Shown: positions 15,998 through 24,575 of the stretch, piece by piece
How positions within the stretch are numbered: position 1 is the stretch's first letter
How the letters are laid out: the number at the start of each line of letters is the position of its first letter
Assembly: GCA_030836155.1 (NCBI GenBank)
Contig: JAURQI010000108.1
Location: 1 to 60,646, forward strand
DNA length: 60,646 bases
Source: Crocinitomix sp.
GTDB lineage: Bacteria > Bacteroidota > Bacteroidia > Flavobacteriales_D > Crocinitomicaceae
Direction of reading: 5' to 3'
Made by a program: the position numbers and the translations under genes
The notes under the pieces: model-generated
Seen by the model: only the letters and a program-made list of their open reading frames with translations
What the model was told of the DNA's origin: nothing
Database searches by the model: none

Positions 15998-17012
15998 TGC
16001 TTTTATTGAGAACAGCTTTTTCTTGATGCTTTCCATAGTCATTATCAGCTGATCGGAAGCGTCGGAATAAACGTCGCGGAATATTAACAAAGGGCATGTA
16101 TAGGTTTTGTAAAAAACTGCGATATTGAATATCATCATCGGCCCCTAATCCAAAACTTAGTCTCTCCGCCTTCCCTGACTTGATTAAAGTGCCAAATAAG
16201 CGATCCCAAACTGCAAATTTTGATCCCATATTTTTATCATAATGCGCAGGATCGCTACTATGATGAATTTGATGCTGATACGGGCTAATGAGAAAACCTT
16301 CTAAAAAATCAAAGTACTTTAAACGAACCTGCGAATGCCTCAGTGTTGCTCCAAAGAAGCCAAACAATAATGTAAATACGTTGAGGCCTAACATGCTTGT
16401 ATAGGGTATGCTATCAAAAGATAAATAGTCAAATAACCCGTACAATAGGCCTGATATAAGGATATAATTGAAATTATTAATTAATAACTCTAAAGGATGA
16501 AGTCGGTATTGTGTTATCGGATTTAAACTCGTGGCCGAATGATGTATTTTGTGAAACTCCCATAGAATAGGAATTTTGTGCATAGCCAAATGGACGAGAT
16601 AATAACTAAAATCAAATAAGATCAAAAACAAAATAGGATAGAGTACCATCACTTGGTTTTGACTCAATGTATTTTGCCAAAATGAAAGATTTTCTTCGAG
16701 AAAGAATCCGGTTTCTACACCTAAATATTTCCACGAACTTAAAATAGGAAGAATGAGGATGATCTTAAGAATACTATTAAAAAAGAGAAATTTATAATCA
16801 ACATAGGCCGATTTACTCAACCAAACGCGGTTGTGGAATAGGTATTTTAGAAAAGGTAAATTGGATTTTGTTTTACGATAAACATAAAATGCCAATAAAA
16901 TAGAAGAGAGCAGGTACATCCAATTGATCCGTTCTCTGGGATCAAATACATAAAGAAACGGTTTTATTAACCCTTCTTGAATGTCAAACCATGTGTCATT
17001 AATCCATTTCAT
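15978..17012 (-). CDS. Sterol desaturase/fatty acid hydroxylase family membrane protein
   Basis: 344 aa. Several membrane segments (about 31-47, 76-92, 122-140, 180-195, 208-222) surround the histidine clusters of non-haem di-iron hydroxylases: HxxxH at 141-145, HxxHH at 154-158, 'RLHPLE' at 170-175, and 'HQIHH' at 247-251. These bind two irons and hydroxylate or desaturate a lipid or carotenoid chain using O2. The substrate cannot be read from the sequence. The gene is single, with a perfect TATCTTTG element 12-19 nt before the ATG, giving a very short leader. Confidence 0.88.
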   Translation of the reverse strand: MKWINDTWFDIQEGLIKPFLYVFDPRERINWMYLLSSILLAFYVYRKTKSNLPFLKYLFHNRVWLSKSAYVDYKFLFFNSILKIILILPILSSWKYLGVETGFFLEENLSFWQNTLSQNQVMVLYPILFLILFDFSYYLVHLAMHKIPILWEFHKIHHSATSLNPITQYRLHPLELLINNFNYILISGLLYGLFDYLSFDSIPYTSMLGLNVFTLLFGFFGATLRHSQVRLKYFDFLEGFLISPYQHQIHHSSDPAHYDKNMGSKFAVWDRLFGTLIKSGKAERLSFGLGADDDIQYRSFLQNLYMPFVNIPRRLFRRFRSADNDYGKHQEKAVLNKSTNPHQR

Positions 17013-17023
17013 CTTTCTGCAAA

Positions 17024-17031
17024 CAAAGATA
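17024..17031 (-). promoter_or_regulatory. -7 promoter element of the hydroxylase gene
   Basis: The minus strand reads TATCTTTG, an exact TAnnTTTG match 11 nt before the start codon. Confidence 0.5.
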
Positions 17032-17080
17032 CAATGGTTTTTCTTGAAAAAACATCCCCTAAAAAGGTGATATTACGCGT

Positions 17081-17374
17081 TTAAAGATAAGCTTGTATGA
17101 TGTTTTTGAGGTCATTGGCTTGCACAACCCCAGATTGACGCCATTTTACTTCTCCGTTTTGAAATATCATTAGGGTCGGGACGCCACGCACATTGTATTT
17201 TTGAGCTATCCGCTGGTTTTTATCAACATCAATCTTGAGTATACTTACATCATCACCAAGCATTGATTTTAAGTCTTTTAGAATGGGTCCCATCATTTTA
17301 CAAGGACCACACCAGGTCGCAAAAAAATCAATTAAAACGGGTTTTTCAGATTGAATTAGATCTCCGAATTTCAT
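17081..17374 (-). CDS. trxA: Thioredoxin
   Basis: 97 aa, slightly short for the family. The active site is 'WCGPCK' with Cys22 and Cys25, preceded by 'LIDFFAT', and the cis-Pro loop is 'RGVPTLMIF' (Pro66). It lacks a signal peptide, so it is a cytoplasmic disulfide reductase. The ATG overlaps the TGA of the upstream M3 peptidase gene by 4 nt (ATGA), so the two genes are co-transcribed and probably coupled. Confidence 0.92.
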   Translation of the reverse strand: MKFGDLIQSEKPVLIDFFATWCGPCKMMGPILKDLKSMLGDDVSILKIDVDKNQRIAQKYNVRGVPTLMIFQNGEVKWRQSGVVQANDLKNIIQAYL

Positions 17375-19407
17375 AATAATCCACTTTTCTTTAATAATGC
17401 TTTGGTCTCAGGGGCTTGACCTCTAAATTGTTTGTACAGTTCCATGGGATCTTCAGATCCACCTTTCTCTAAAATAAAGGTTTTATATTTCATTGCAGTT
17501 TTGGAGTCAAAAACACCATTCTCTTTAAAATAGGAAAATGCATCAGCTTCTAAAACTTCAGCCCATTTATAGCTGTAATACCCTGCAGCGTATCCTCCAC
17601 TAAAAATATGAGAAAAAGCTGGAGAAATTGCAGTGCTTTCTACTTCTGGAAACAAATTAGTTCTGGCATTTGATTCTTTTTCAAAATTGTAAACATCAAC
17701 ATCTACAGGGCTTTCTGAAGTATTGTGCCAAGACATGTCCAATTGACCAAGAGACACTTGCCGCACGGTTTGATAAGCGCTCAAGAAGTTCATGCTGTCT
17801 TTGATTTTTTGAACTAATTCTTGTGGTATGACCGAACCGTTTTCATAATGAAAAGCGAAAAGATTTAAACATTCCGGTTCGTAACACCAGTTCTCCATCA
17901 ATTGAGAAGGCAATTCAACAAAATCCCAAAAAACGCTTGTTCCACTTAGACTTTCGTATTTACCATTCGCTAAAATACCGTGCAAAGCATGTCCGAATTC
18001 ATGAAATAGGGTTGTCACTTCATTGAATGTCAATAATGATGGTTTAGAAGGTGTTGGCTTAGTGAAATTACAAACAATAGATATAATCGGTCGTTGATGC
18101 TCATCCACATTATTAAATTGACCACGATATGAAGTCATCCAGGCTCCATTTCGTTTTGAAGGACGCGGAAAGAAATCCGCATATAAAAAGGCAAGATGTT
18201 CATCCTTTTCATTCAAGACTTCAAATGTCTTTACTTCTGAATGATATTTATCTATGTCGTTACGTTCTTTAAAACGAATACCGAATAATTTGGTAGCCGT
18301 TTTAAAAGCGCCGTCAATAACATTCTCCAATTTAAAATACGGTTTGAGTAATTCATCATTCAAAGCAAATTTTTGATCACGTAATTTTTCACTATAATAT
18401 GAAAAGTCCCAGCGCTCGATGGTTTCTACACCGTCTAATTCATTGGCTAAATCTTGTACTTCCTTTATTTCTTCTTTTGCTTTAGGAATTGCTACTTCTA
18501 ACAGTTCTTCCCATAATGCAATGACTTGTTTTGGTGCTTTCGCCATACGTTCTTCCAATACAAAATCAGCATAAGTATGATGCCCCAAAAGCTTAGCTTT
18601 TTCTAACCGGAGTTCAGCAATTCTCTTTAATAGCGTTTCGTTATTAAAATCATTCTGATTAAAACCTCTTCTTCCAAAAGCAAGAAATAATTCTTTACGC
18701 AGGTCTCTATTTTCTGCATATTTCATGAATGGTAGATAGGACGGATAGTCTAATGTCACCAACCATTTATTGGGTTGATCTTTTCCAGTCGCCATGGCTT
18801 TAGCCGCTTCTTTTGCACTTTCAGGTAAACCTTTTAAGTCCGCTTCCGAATCAATCCATAATTCAAAAGCATTACTATCCTTTAATAAGTTTTCGCCAAA
18901 TTTTAGACTTGATTGTGATAATTCTGTATTGATGGCTTTCAATAATTCCTTGTCTGAATCCGATAAATTGGCACCGCTTCTAACAAAACCACGATGAATT
19001 TTATCCAATAAATATTCACTCTCGGCATCTAAACCAAAACTGGCTTTGTTTTCATAGACTTGATGGATGCGGCTGTATAAAGCTGTATCCATTTGTACTT
19101 CATTGGAATATGCGGTGAGCATTGGAGCAATTTTTTGCGCAAGCATTTGAATTTCATCGCTTGTGTGGGCACTATTTAGATTGAAAAAGATGCCCGATAT
19201 TTGCCCTAATAAAGAACCACTTTTTTCATAAGGCACAATTGTGTTTTCGAAGCTTGGAGCTTCCTGATTTGATTTAATCGCTTCGATATCCTCTCTTGCC
19301 ATCTCAATGGCTTTTTCAATAGCAGGTAAAAAATGTTCAGTCTTTATTTTTTCAAAAGGAATGGTACCATCTGTTGCTGAGTAAGGAGAAAACAAAGGAT
19401 TGTTCAT
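17371..19407 (-). CDS. M3 family oligopeptidase (Dcp/OpdA-like)
   Basis: 678 aa, typical of peptidyl-dipeptidase Dcp and oligopeptidase A. The zinc site 'FHEFGHALHG' has His469, Glu470 and His473, with a third ligand in the downstream 'ENWCYEPE' region. N-terminal 'NPLFSPYSATDGTIPFEKIKTEHFLPAI' is characteristic of this group. No signal peptide, so it probably degrades short peptides in the cytoplasm. Dcp versus OpdA cannot be settled by eye. It is first in an operon with thioredoxin and has a perfect TAACTTTG promoter element 15 nt upstream. Confidence 0.92.
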   Translation of the reverse strand: MNNPLFSPYSATDGTIPFEKIKTEHFLPAIEKAIEMAREDIEAIKSNQEAPSFENTIVPYEKSGSLLGQISGIFFNLNSAHTSDEIQMLAQKIAPMLTAYSNEVQMDTALYSRIHQVYENKASFGLDAESEYLLDKIHRGFVRSGANLSDSDKELLKAINTELSQSSLKFGENLLKDSNAFELWIDSEADLKGLPESAKEAAKAMATGKDQPNKWLVTLDYPSYLPFMKYAENRDLRKELFLAFGRRGFNQNDFNNETLLKRIAELRLEKAKLLGHHTYADFVLEERMAKAPKQVIALWEELLEVAIPKAKEEIKEVQDLANELDGVETIERWDFSYYSEKLRDQKFALNDELLKPYFKLENVIDGAFKTATKLFGIRFKERNDIDKYHSEVKTFEVLNEKDEHLAFLYADFFPRPSKRNGAWMTSYRGQFNNVDEHQRPIISIVCNFTKPTPSKPSLLTFNEVTTLFHEFGHALHGILANGKYESLSGTSVFWDFVELPSQLMENWCYEPECLNLFAFHYENGSVIPQELVQKIKDSMNFLSAYQTVRQVSLGQLDMSWHNTSESPVDVDVYNFEKESNARTNLFPEVESTAISPAFSHIFSGGYAAGYYSYKWAEVLEADAFSYFKENGVFDSKTAMKYKTFILEKGGSEDPMELYKQFRGQAPETKALLKKSGLL

Positions 19408-19421
19408 AGCTGTTTTTCTTA

Positions 19422-19429
19422 CAAAGTTA
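19422..19429 (-). promoter_or_regulatory. -7 promoter element of the M3 peptidase-thioredoxin operon
   Basis: The minus strand reads TAACTTTG, an exact TAnnTTTG match. The predicted start is about 19415, leaving a leader of under 10 nt. Confidence 0.5.
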
Positions 19430-19534
19430 AGAAATACCTGATTCCATTTGTGAGTAAAATTGTTTAAAATTCGCCTGAATTCACAAATAATTACTCTAAA
19501 TTAGCTGCATCTTAAAAAGCAAGAAAACTACATC

Positions 19535-21397
19535 ATGAAACAAATATTACTCGGATGGGCTGTATTATTAGCCTTTTCACCGTTTGCGCAAAATCCTAAA
19601 GTCAATGTTGACGAAGCTCAAAAAATTGGTGAAGCTAAAAAATCAGAAATATTTCAAGCAGAGTTTGTCGGAGAGCGTCATCCCGTTTCTGCGGACTTGG
19701 AGTGGGTACCCACTTTAAATGCAAAAGTAGATCGCATTAAGCACCCTACAGCTGGAGATTTGATGGTTGATTCGATCAAAGCAGCAAAACTTTCAACTAA
19801 ATTGGCCATGGCTGGTATTATGGGTGAGGGTGAAGGGGATATGCAAGAACTAGGCGGTTATGCGCCGGTTGTTGCTGAAGACTTTAATGGAAACTTTAAT
19901 AGTGGGAGTTCACCTTTAGATAACTCCATGGCGATTTCAAATGACGGAACGATCATAACGGTAGCCAACACCACCATCATGTATAAGACAGAAGCTGGTG
20001 GAACGACATTCAATAGTTCTTTATTGGATTTTGTTGGTGACCCTGCTATCGATTATATCTGTGATCCTGTTGTTTTATATGACGCGGAGGAGGATCGATT
20101 CATTTTCTTTGCTCAGGAATGTACCGGTAGCTCTCTTAATTCAAGACTATTGATCATGTTCTCACTAACCAATGATCCTGATGATGGATGGAACTATTAT
20201 AAGTTAACAGGAAATCCTAACTCAGACGGTAGCTGGTTTGATTATCCTAAAGTAGGCATTTCATCAGAGGATTTATTCATTACTGGGAACTTGTTCACAG
20301 ACGGTGGATCTTTCAACGAATCCGTAATCTATCAAATGGATAAGCATGATGGATATGATGGTATCTCGTTAACATGGCAATATTGGAATGATATTCCGGG
20401 ATTCCCTTTTACTATTTTACCTGTTTCTTCAGGTAATGAATTTAATTATGGACCAGGTATTTATTGTGTTGCTTCAACACCATTTTCTGGAAACACAATC
20501 AAATTCTACGATATTACGGACGATATTGATGGAAGTCCGTCTTTAAACTATTATTCCATTTCTACTCCTTATTACGAAGTAGCAGCAGATTCTCCGCAAC
20601 AAGGTACAAGCTGTTTATTGGATATCGGTGATTGCCGTGCTTTAAGTGGTTTCTATTTAAACGGTACGATTCATTTTGTATTTCAATCAGATGCTGGATC
20701 AACCTGGAACGGAATCAATTATAATCGTTTGGATGTTGAAGAATTATCAAATGAGTCGGATGTATTTGGAAACCCCGGTACTATGGATTATTCATATCCT
20801 GCTGTGTCTTGGTTTGGTTTTGGTCCATCAGACAAATCAGTTTTGATTGGTTTCGGATCGGTGAGCTCTTCGGATTACCCCCAGATTAGAGCGGTACAAT
20901 GTAATGACGCTGGTGAATGGTCAGAAACGACTATGGTTTATGAAGGAGATTCTTATGCATCTTATACTTCACCTACAAAAGAACGTTGGGGTGATTACAG
21001 TGGTTCTGCGAGAAAACATGATGCAGCTGAACCTACGGTATGGATTAGTGGAGCTTATGCAAACGGAAGTAATCGTTGGCAGACACGTATTGCTGAAATT
21101 ACCGGTGAATATGTAGCGAGCGTTGCAGAAACGCCAGAAACTACTGAAATGACTATAGCACCGAATCCGGTGATTGATGCGTTCACATTGTATTTTGATC
21201 TTGAGGCAATGACTGACTTAGATATTCAAATTATTGATATGAACGGTAAGTTGGTGAAAGCGCTTTATAGCGGAGAGGGTAAGGCTGGACATAACCAGTT
21301 TACATTTAACAAAGCAAAATTATCGCGAGGAATATATTTCCTTCAGGTTAAATCATCAAACTCAATTATAGCCAATGAAAAAATTATTGTTCAGTAG
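19535..21397 (+). CDS. Secreted protein with T9SS type A sorting domain
   Basis: 620 aa. Signal peptide about residues 1-18 ('LLAFSPFAQ'). The middle ~450 residues are beta-rich and look like a propeller or exo-sialidase-like fold, with 'DPAIDYICDPVVLYDAEEDRFIFFAQE', 'DGSWFDYPKVGIS' and 'ERWGDYSGSA'; I do not recognise a catalytic set. The C-terminal ~85 residues are a type A sorting domain: 'IAPNPVIDAFTLYF', 'IIDMNGKLV', 'RGIYFLQV', ending 'NEKIIVQ'. The final 23 nt are shared with the next gene in another frame. Confidence 0.82.
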   Translation: MKQILLGWAVLLAFSPFAQNPKVNVDEAQKIGEAKKSEIFQAEFVGERHPVSADLEWVPTLNAKVDRIKHPTAGDLMVDSIKAAKLSTKLAMAGIMGEGEGDMQELGGYAPVVAEDFNGNFNSGSSPLDNSMAISNDGTIITVANTTIMYKTEAGGTTFNSSLLDFVGDPAIDYICDPVVLYDAEEDRFIFFAQECTGSSLNSRLLIMFSLTNDPDDGWNYYKLTGNPNSDGSWFDYPKVGISSEDLFITGNLFTDGGSFNESVIYQMDKHDGYDGISLTWQYWNDIPGFPFTILPVSSGNEFNYGPGIYCVASTPFSGNTIKFYDITDDIDGSPSLNYYSISTPYYEVAADSPQQGTSCLLDIGDCRALSGFYLNGTIHFVFQSDAGSTWNGINYNRLDVEELSNESDVFGNPGTMDYSYPAVSWFGFGPSDKSVLIGFGSVSSSDYPQIRAVQCNDAGEWSETTMVYEGDSYASYTSPTKERWGDYSGSARKHDAAEPTVWISGAYANGSNRWQTRIAEITGEYVASVAETPETTEMTIAPNPVIDAFTLYFDLEAMTDLDIQIIDMNGKLVKALYSGEGKAGHNQFTFNKAKLSRGIYFLQVKSSNSIIANEKIIVQ

Positions 21398-21608
21398 CAG
21401 CATTGCGCTAATGCTTTTTGCTTGTGGAACAAGCGAGGAGTCAGTATCAGATGCTGGCGATCGAGTTGATTCAACCAATATTGCCATAGACACTTTAACG
21501 GGTGACCAGTTACGCGATACAACAAATGTCATTATTCATGGCAGTAAGGATCAAGAAAAATTGGATAGCATTAAGAATGCTAAGAATAAAGAGAAAAAGA
21601 AAAAGTAG
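21375..21608 (+). CDS. Small lipoprotein overlapping the T9SS protein gene
   Basis: 77 aa. 'MKKLLFSSSIALMLFACG' is a clear Spase II signal with lipobox 'LFAC' (Cys17). The rest is polar, ending in a Lys-rich tail. Its first seven codons lie within the last codons of the upstream T9SS gene in the +1-shifted frame (23-nt overlap), so 'NEKIIVQ-stop' and 'MKKLLFSS' share the same DNA. This implies translational coupling. Function unknown; the stop codon lies inside a terminator stem. Confidence 0.8.
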   Translation: MKKLLFSSSIALMLFACGTSEESVSDAGDRVDSTNIAIDTLTGDQLRDTTNVIIHGSKDQEKLDSIKNAKNKEKKKK

Positions 21609-21628
21609 CTTCGGCTACTTTTTCTTTT
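21595..21628. terminator. Bidirectional TTCG-loop terminator
   Basis: A perfect 15-bp stem (21595-21609 with 21614-21628) closes on a TTCG tetraloop, with A- and T-runs in the arms. It works for the lipoprotein gene and for the convergent gene at 21635, and includes the lipoprotein stop codon. Confidence 0.9.
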
Positions 21629-21634
21629 AGCTAT

Positions 21635-21847
21635 TTATAGTAACAAGCGACAGCGGTATCCAAACAACTGTATGGCTTGTTCTATTTTCTTCGGAATTAA
21701 ATTCTTTCCTTCTACGTATAAGACTGAAGAGCGCTCTGAGAGTTCAAAGTCTGCACGTTTTAATGTGAAATAATTTTGTAAAAGATTCGCAATATTTAAT
21801 GCGTCTTTTTCGCTCTTAATGGATGTTTTAAATGTCAATGCCTTCAT
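21635..21847 (-). CDS. Small HMA-fold-like protein lacking the metal-binding cysteines
   Basis: 70 aa. The pattern 'MKALTFKTSIKSEKDALNIANLLQ', 'DFELSERSSVLYVEGKNL', 'PKKIEQAIQLFGYRCRLL' follows the beta-alpha-beta-beta-alpha-beta layout of heavy-metal-associated domains such as Atx1 or CopZ. Where CxxC should lie (after 'FKTSI') the sequence is Lys-Ser-Glu-Lys, so the metal site is missing. It is probably a non-metal relative. Single gene; role unknown. Confidence 0.6.
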   Translation of the reverse strand: MKALTFKTSIKSEKDALNIANLLQNYFTLKRADFELSERSSVLYVEGKNLIPKKIEQAIQLFGYRCRLLL

Positions 21848-22004
21848 ATTTTGGGTATTGTATTCATTCTACTAGACGTATCAAAAACGTGAATATTTTA
21901 GATGGGTTGGAATTTTAGTGTTTTTTAACAAACACAAAGCTGTAACCGATCGTTAGTAGTATAGGATATATACACAATTAATCAAGAATAAGTCTTAAGA
22001 CTTT

Positions 22005-22012
22005 TACTTTTG
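22005..22012 (+). promoter_or_regulatory. -7 promoter element of the LOG-family gene
   Basis: TACTTTTG fits TAnnTTTG exactly. A TTG that would extend the gene (22010) lies inside it, which rules out that longer start. Confidence 0.5.
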
Positions 22013-22060
22013 ATAAACAGATTATACGTATATTCAAACGAAAAAAACAATCAAGCTAAA

Positions 22061-22732
22061 ATGACAGAAAAAGATTGGAACGAGATAAGAACGAACGATA
22101 GTTGGGCCATATTTAAAATAATGTCCGAATTTGTTGAAGGATATGAAAAAATGGCCAGAATTGGACCCTGTGTGTCCGTTTTTGGTTCGGCGAGAACGAA
22201 ACCAGAAAACCCTTATTACCAAAAGGCATTAGAAACATCACGTTTGCTGGTTGAGTCAGGCTATGGGGTAATTACTGGCGGTGGACCGGGTATTATGGAA
22301 GCCGGAAATAAAGGTGCAGATGAAGTGGATGGTAAATCGGTTGGATTAAATATTGTCTTACCTTTTGAACAATCAGGCAATCAATATGTCAATCATCCTG
22401 TCGATTTTGATTATTTCTTTGTTCGTAAGGTGATGTTCGTGAAATACACCCAAGGTTTTATTACGTTCCCAGGTGGATTCGGAACGTTGGATGAACTTTT
22501 TGAGGCCTTAACCTTGATTCAAACCAAGAAAATTGATCCGAAACCGGTAGTGCTGTTTGGTAAATCCTATTGGCAAGGTCTGGTGGACTGGATAGAGGAG
22601 AGCATGTTAAATGCTGAAGGTAATATATCTCCAAAGGATATGGATTTAATCTTAATGACAGATGATCCTGTTGAGGCTGTAGAACATATTAATAACTTCT
22701 ACGAATCACATCCGTTACGTCCGAATTTTTAA
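22061..22732 (+). CDS. LOG family (TIGR00730-like) Rossmann-fold phosphoribohydrolase
   Basis: 223 aa from ATG 22061. Motifs: 'CVSVFGSAR' near residue 38, 'ITGGGPGIMEAGNKGA' (71-86) and the LOG signature 'PGGFGTLDE' (137-145). Family members remove ribose-5-phosphate from (cytokinin) nucleotide monophosphates; bacterial housekeeping substrates are probably AMP-like nucleotides. The start follows from the promoter at 22005-22012 and the context 'AAGCTAAAATG'. Monocistronic, with a terminator 33 nt downstream. Confidence 0.9.
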   Translation: MTEKDWNEIRTNDSWAIFKIMSEFVEGYEKMARIGPCVSVFGSARTKPENPYYQKALETSRLLVESGYGVITGGGPGIMEAGNKGADEVDGKSVGLNIVLPFEQSGNQYVNHPVDFDYFFVRKVMFVKYTQGFITFPGGFGTLDELFEALTLIQTKKIDPKPVVLFGKSYWQGLVDWIEESMLNAEGNISPKDMDLILMTDDPVEAVEHINNFYESHPLRPNF

Positions 22733-22764
22733 TTTCTGTTCAGACTTTTGTCTCGTAAAAAATA

Positions 22765-22797
22765 GGTTGTGTATCTCAAATGAGGCACAACCCTTTT
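22765..22797 (+). terminator. Terminator of the LOG-family gene
   Basis: GGTTGTG (22765-22771) pairs with CACAACC (22786-22792), followed by CTTTT. The loop is 14 nt long. Confidence 0.65.
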
Positions 22798-22814
22798 AAA
22801 CCAGTATCTTCATC

Positions 22815-23282
22815 TTATTCATTCAGTCTATTTCTTTTAGATAAGAAGTAGACGATAATAAGGATACTACATATTATACATAATAAAACTGTATTGCTAA
22901 TCGAGCTCTTATTTCGACATTTTAAGTCAAAAAAACTCTGCCGCTTGGATTTAATAGATGCTACAGAGCCTTTGCGGATGAGTCCGTCTCGACTGGTTAT
23001 ACCAACCTTTAAACTGTCACCAATATCAACTCTCCTTTCAAATATTGCATATTCGAAGCAGGTTACATAATCGGCGCTAATTTTAAAATGATCTTCGAAT
23101 TCATTCAAAAACAAAGAATATGAGACAGAATTACCGCGTGATTTGTGATAGTTAATTTTCTTGAACGTGCCTGAGTAATAGGTGAGTTCACTTTCTTCAA
23201 CTCCACCAGAAAAGAACGAATTGAGCGAAACAAGGAGAATAGCAATTATACCAATCCAATAAACATTTTTTGATTTAATCAT
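22815..23282 (-). CDS. Bitopic membrane protein of unknown function
   Basis: 155 aa. Hydrophobic segments lie at residues 8-25 and about 128-148, enclosing a ~100-residue beta-rich domain; the second is followed by a basic tail. No family recognised. It is single, between two genes with their own signals. Confidence 0.65.
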   Translation of the reverse strand: MIKSKNVYWIGIIAILLVSLNSFFSGGVEESELTYYSGTFKKINYHKSRGNSVSYSLFLNEFEDHFKISADYVTCFEYAIFERRVDIGDSLKVGITSRDGLIRKGSVASIKSKRQSFFDLKCRNKSSISNTVLLCIICSILIIVYFLSKRNRLNE

Positions 23283-23393
23283 TCGTCATTCATATAAAGT
23301 GCGTTTACAAAAAAGGAATGAGTAACAATTAATTATTCGAGCGTTTTACTAACAGCTGAAATGATTTCGAGTTAATTAACTCAAACCACACAA

Positions 23394-24464
23394 CTAATCA
23401 CAATACCAAGACTCTTCATTGTGCTCAGGTAGCGGTGAACAGAATAGTTTTGTAACCGTTCGACTTCCTCTCGCCAATTCTTTAAAAGAGACTGAATTCA
23501 GCGACTTTCCATAAATGGACAAGCGTTGTCTGCTTGAGAAAAGTCCGTAACCTCCGACAATGTTGGTGTATTCGGGTTGAATCTGAGCAATACCGGAAAC
23601 GGGTTCACTCACTTCTAAAAATTTCGCTAAATCTTCGTGTGCTGCATCAATGTGGGCGTCAAGACCATCAAATGTTCTTCTCTCAACACTCGGATCATCT
23701 GGTATTAGTTCACCTAGCCATGTATAAAAATCTAAACCACTCACAAGGGCAAAGAATGCCAAAGGCGCGTCTGGATCCTCTTGACTGTATGTTCCAACGT
23801 AACGGCTTGCTGTGAAAGATGTTGTGCTTCCGTCTGTATAATACTCAGTCCAGTGGATATCGTAATTAAATTCGTAGAGTTTTGCATTTTTACCTTCCGA
23901 AATATCGACTTTCCAGTTTTTGTAGTCATCGTCTTCATCAACGGTAAACGCTGCAAACGTAATGGGGATGTCAGGGTTAGCTGTAAAACTATTTGGAATG
24001 GCGAATCCATCAATCAATTTTGTTCTAGCTGAAACTGAATCAGCCCCTTCATTTAGATCAACCTTCAGTTCGTATTCATATTTTGGGTTCAGGTCTTTCT
24101 CTTTAAAATAATAAATCTTCTGTTCTGGACCGTAAAAAGCACCATCTAAGGATTTATTGTCAATGATTGAGTCAGAAAGGACCCATGATCGTTCAGTTTG
24201 GATTCCAAATTGATCGTATTCATAAATCCGTGCAAAAACAGATGTGAAATAACTCGAATCCGGATTTTGAGCGTAAAGTAAGTTATCATCATCCCCTAAG
24301 AATGCTTTGGTAATTTTAATCATGTGAATAGAGTCAGTATGATCAAGTAAGCCAAAAACAACCGGTGTTAATTCATAATCGCCATTTAAGCTAAACTCAG
24401 TTTCACACGAGTTTGTCAGTGTAAACATTCCTATAATACCGGCGATTGCAAATAATCTTTTCAT
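23394..24464 (-). CDS. DUF4249-like lipoprotein
   Basis: 356 aa. 'MKRLFAIAGIIGMFTLTNSC' is a Spase II signal with Cys20. The beta-rich body with 'PVVFGLLDHTDSIHMIKITKAF', 'YEYELKVDL' and the near-terminal 'YTNIVGGYGLFSSRQR' resembles the DUF4249 family of Bacteroidota lipoproteins, which often accompany TonB-dependent receptors. No such receptor is present here, which is unusual for the family. A TATTTTTG element lies 19-26 nt upstream of the ATG. Confidence 0.7.
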   Translation of the reverse strand: MKRLFAIAGIIGMFTLTNSCETEFSLNGDYELTPVVFGLLDHTDSIHMIKITKAFLGDDDNLLYAQNPDSSYFTSVFARIYEYDQFGIQTERSWVLSDSIIDNKSLDGAFYGPEQKIYYFKEKDLNPKYEYELKVDLNEGADSVSARTKLIDGFAIPNSFTANPDIPITFAAFTVDEDDDYKNWKVDISEGKNAKLYEFNYDIHWTEYYTDGSTTSFTASRYVGTYSQEDPDAPLAFFALVSGLDFYTWLGELIPDDPSVERRTFDGLDAHIDAAHEDLAKFLEVSEPVSGIAQIQPEYTNIVGGYGLFSSRQRLSIYGKSLNSVSFKELARGSRTVTKLFCSPLPEHNEESWYCD

Positions 24465-24482
24465 TCAATAGTCTTTAAAACA

Positions 24483-24490
24483 CAAAAATA
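24483..24490 (-). promoter_or_regulatory. -7 promoter element of the DUF4249-like gene
   Basis: The minus strand reads TATTTTTG, an exact TAnnTTTG match 18 nt before the start codon. Confidence 0.45.
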
Positions 24491-24575
24491 ACAATAAAAT
24501 CGGGTTCTTTTCATCCATTAACTCAGTGGTTTCAACCATATAATCATTGGTTTTACTGAAAACCGATATGAATGA

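Noticed and set aside
15893..16138. Minus-strand 81-codon ORF at the hydroxylase 3' end
   Set aside because: It overlaps the conserved hydroxylase in another frame and runs into the hairpin; no signal of coding.
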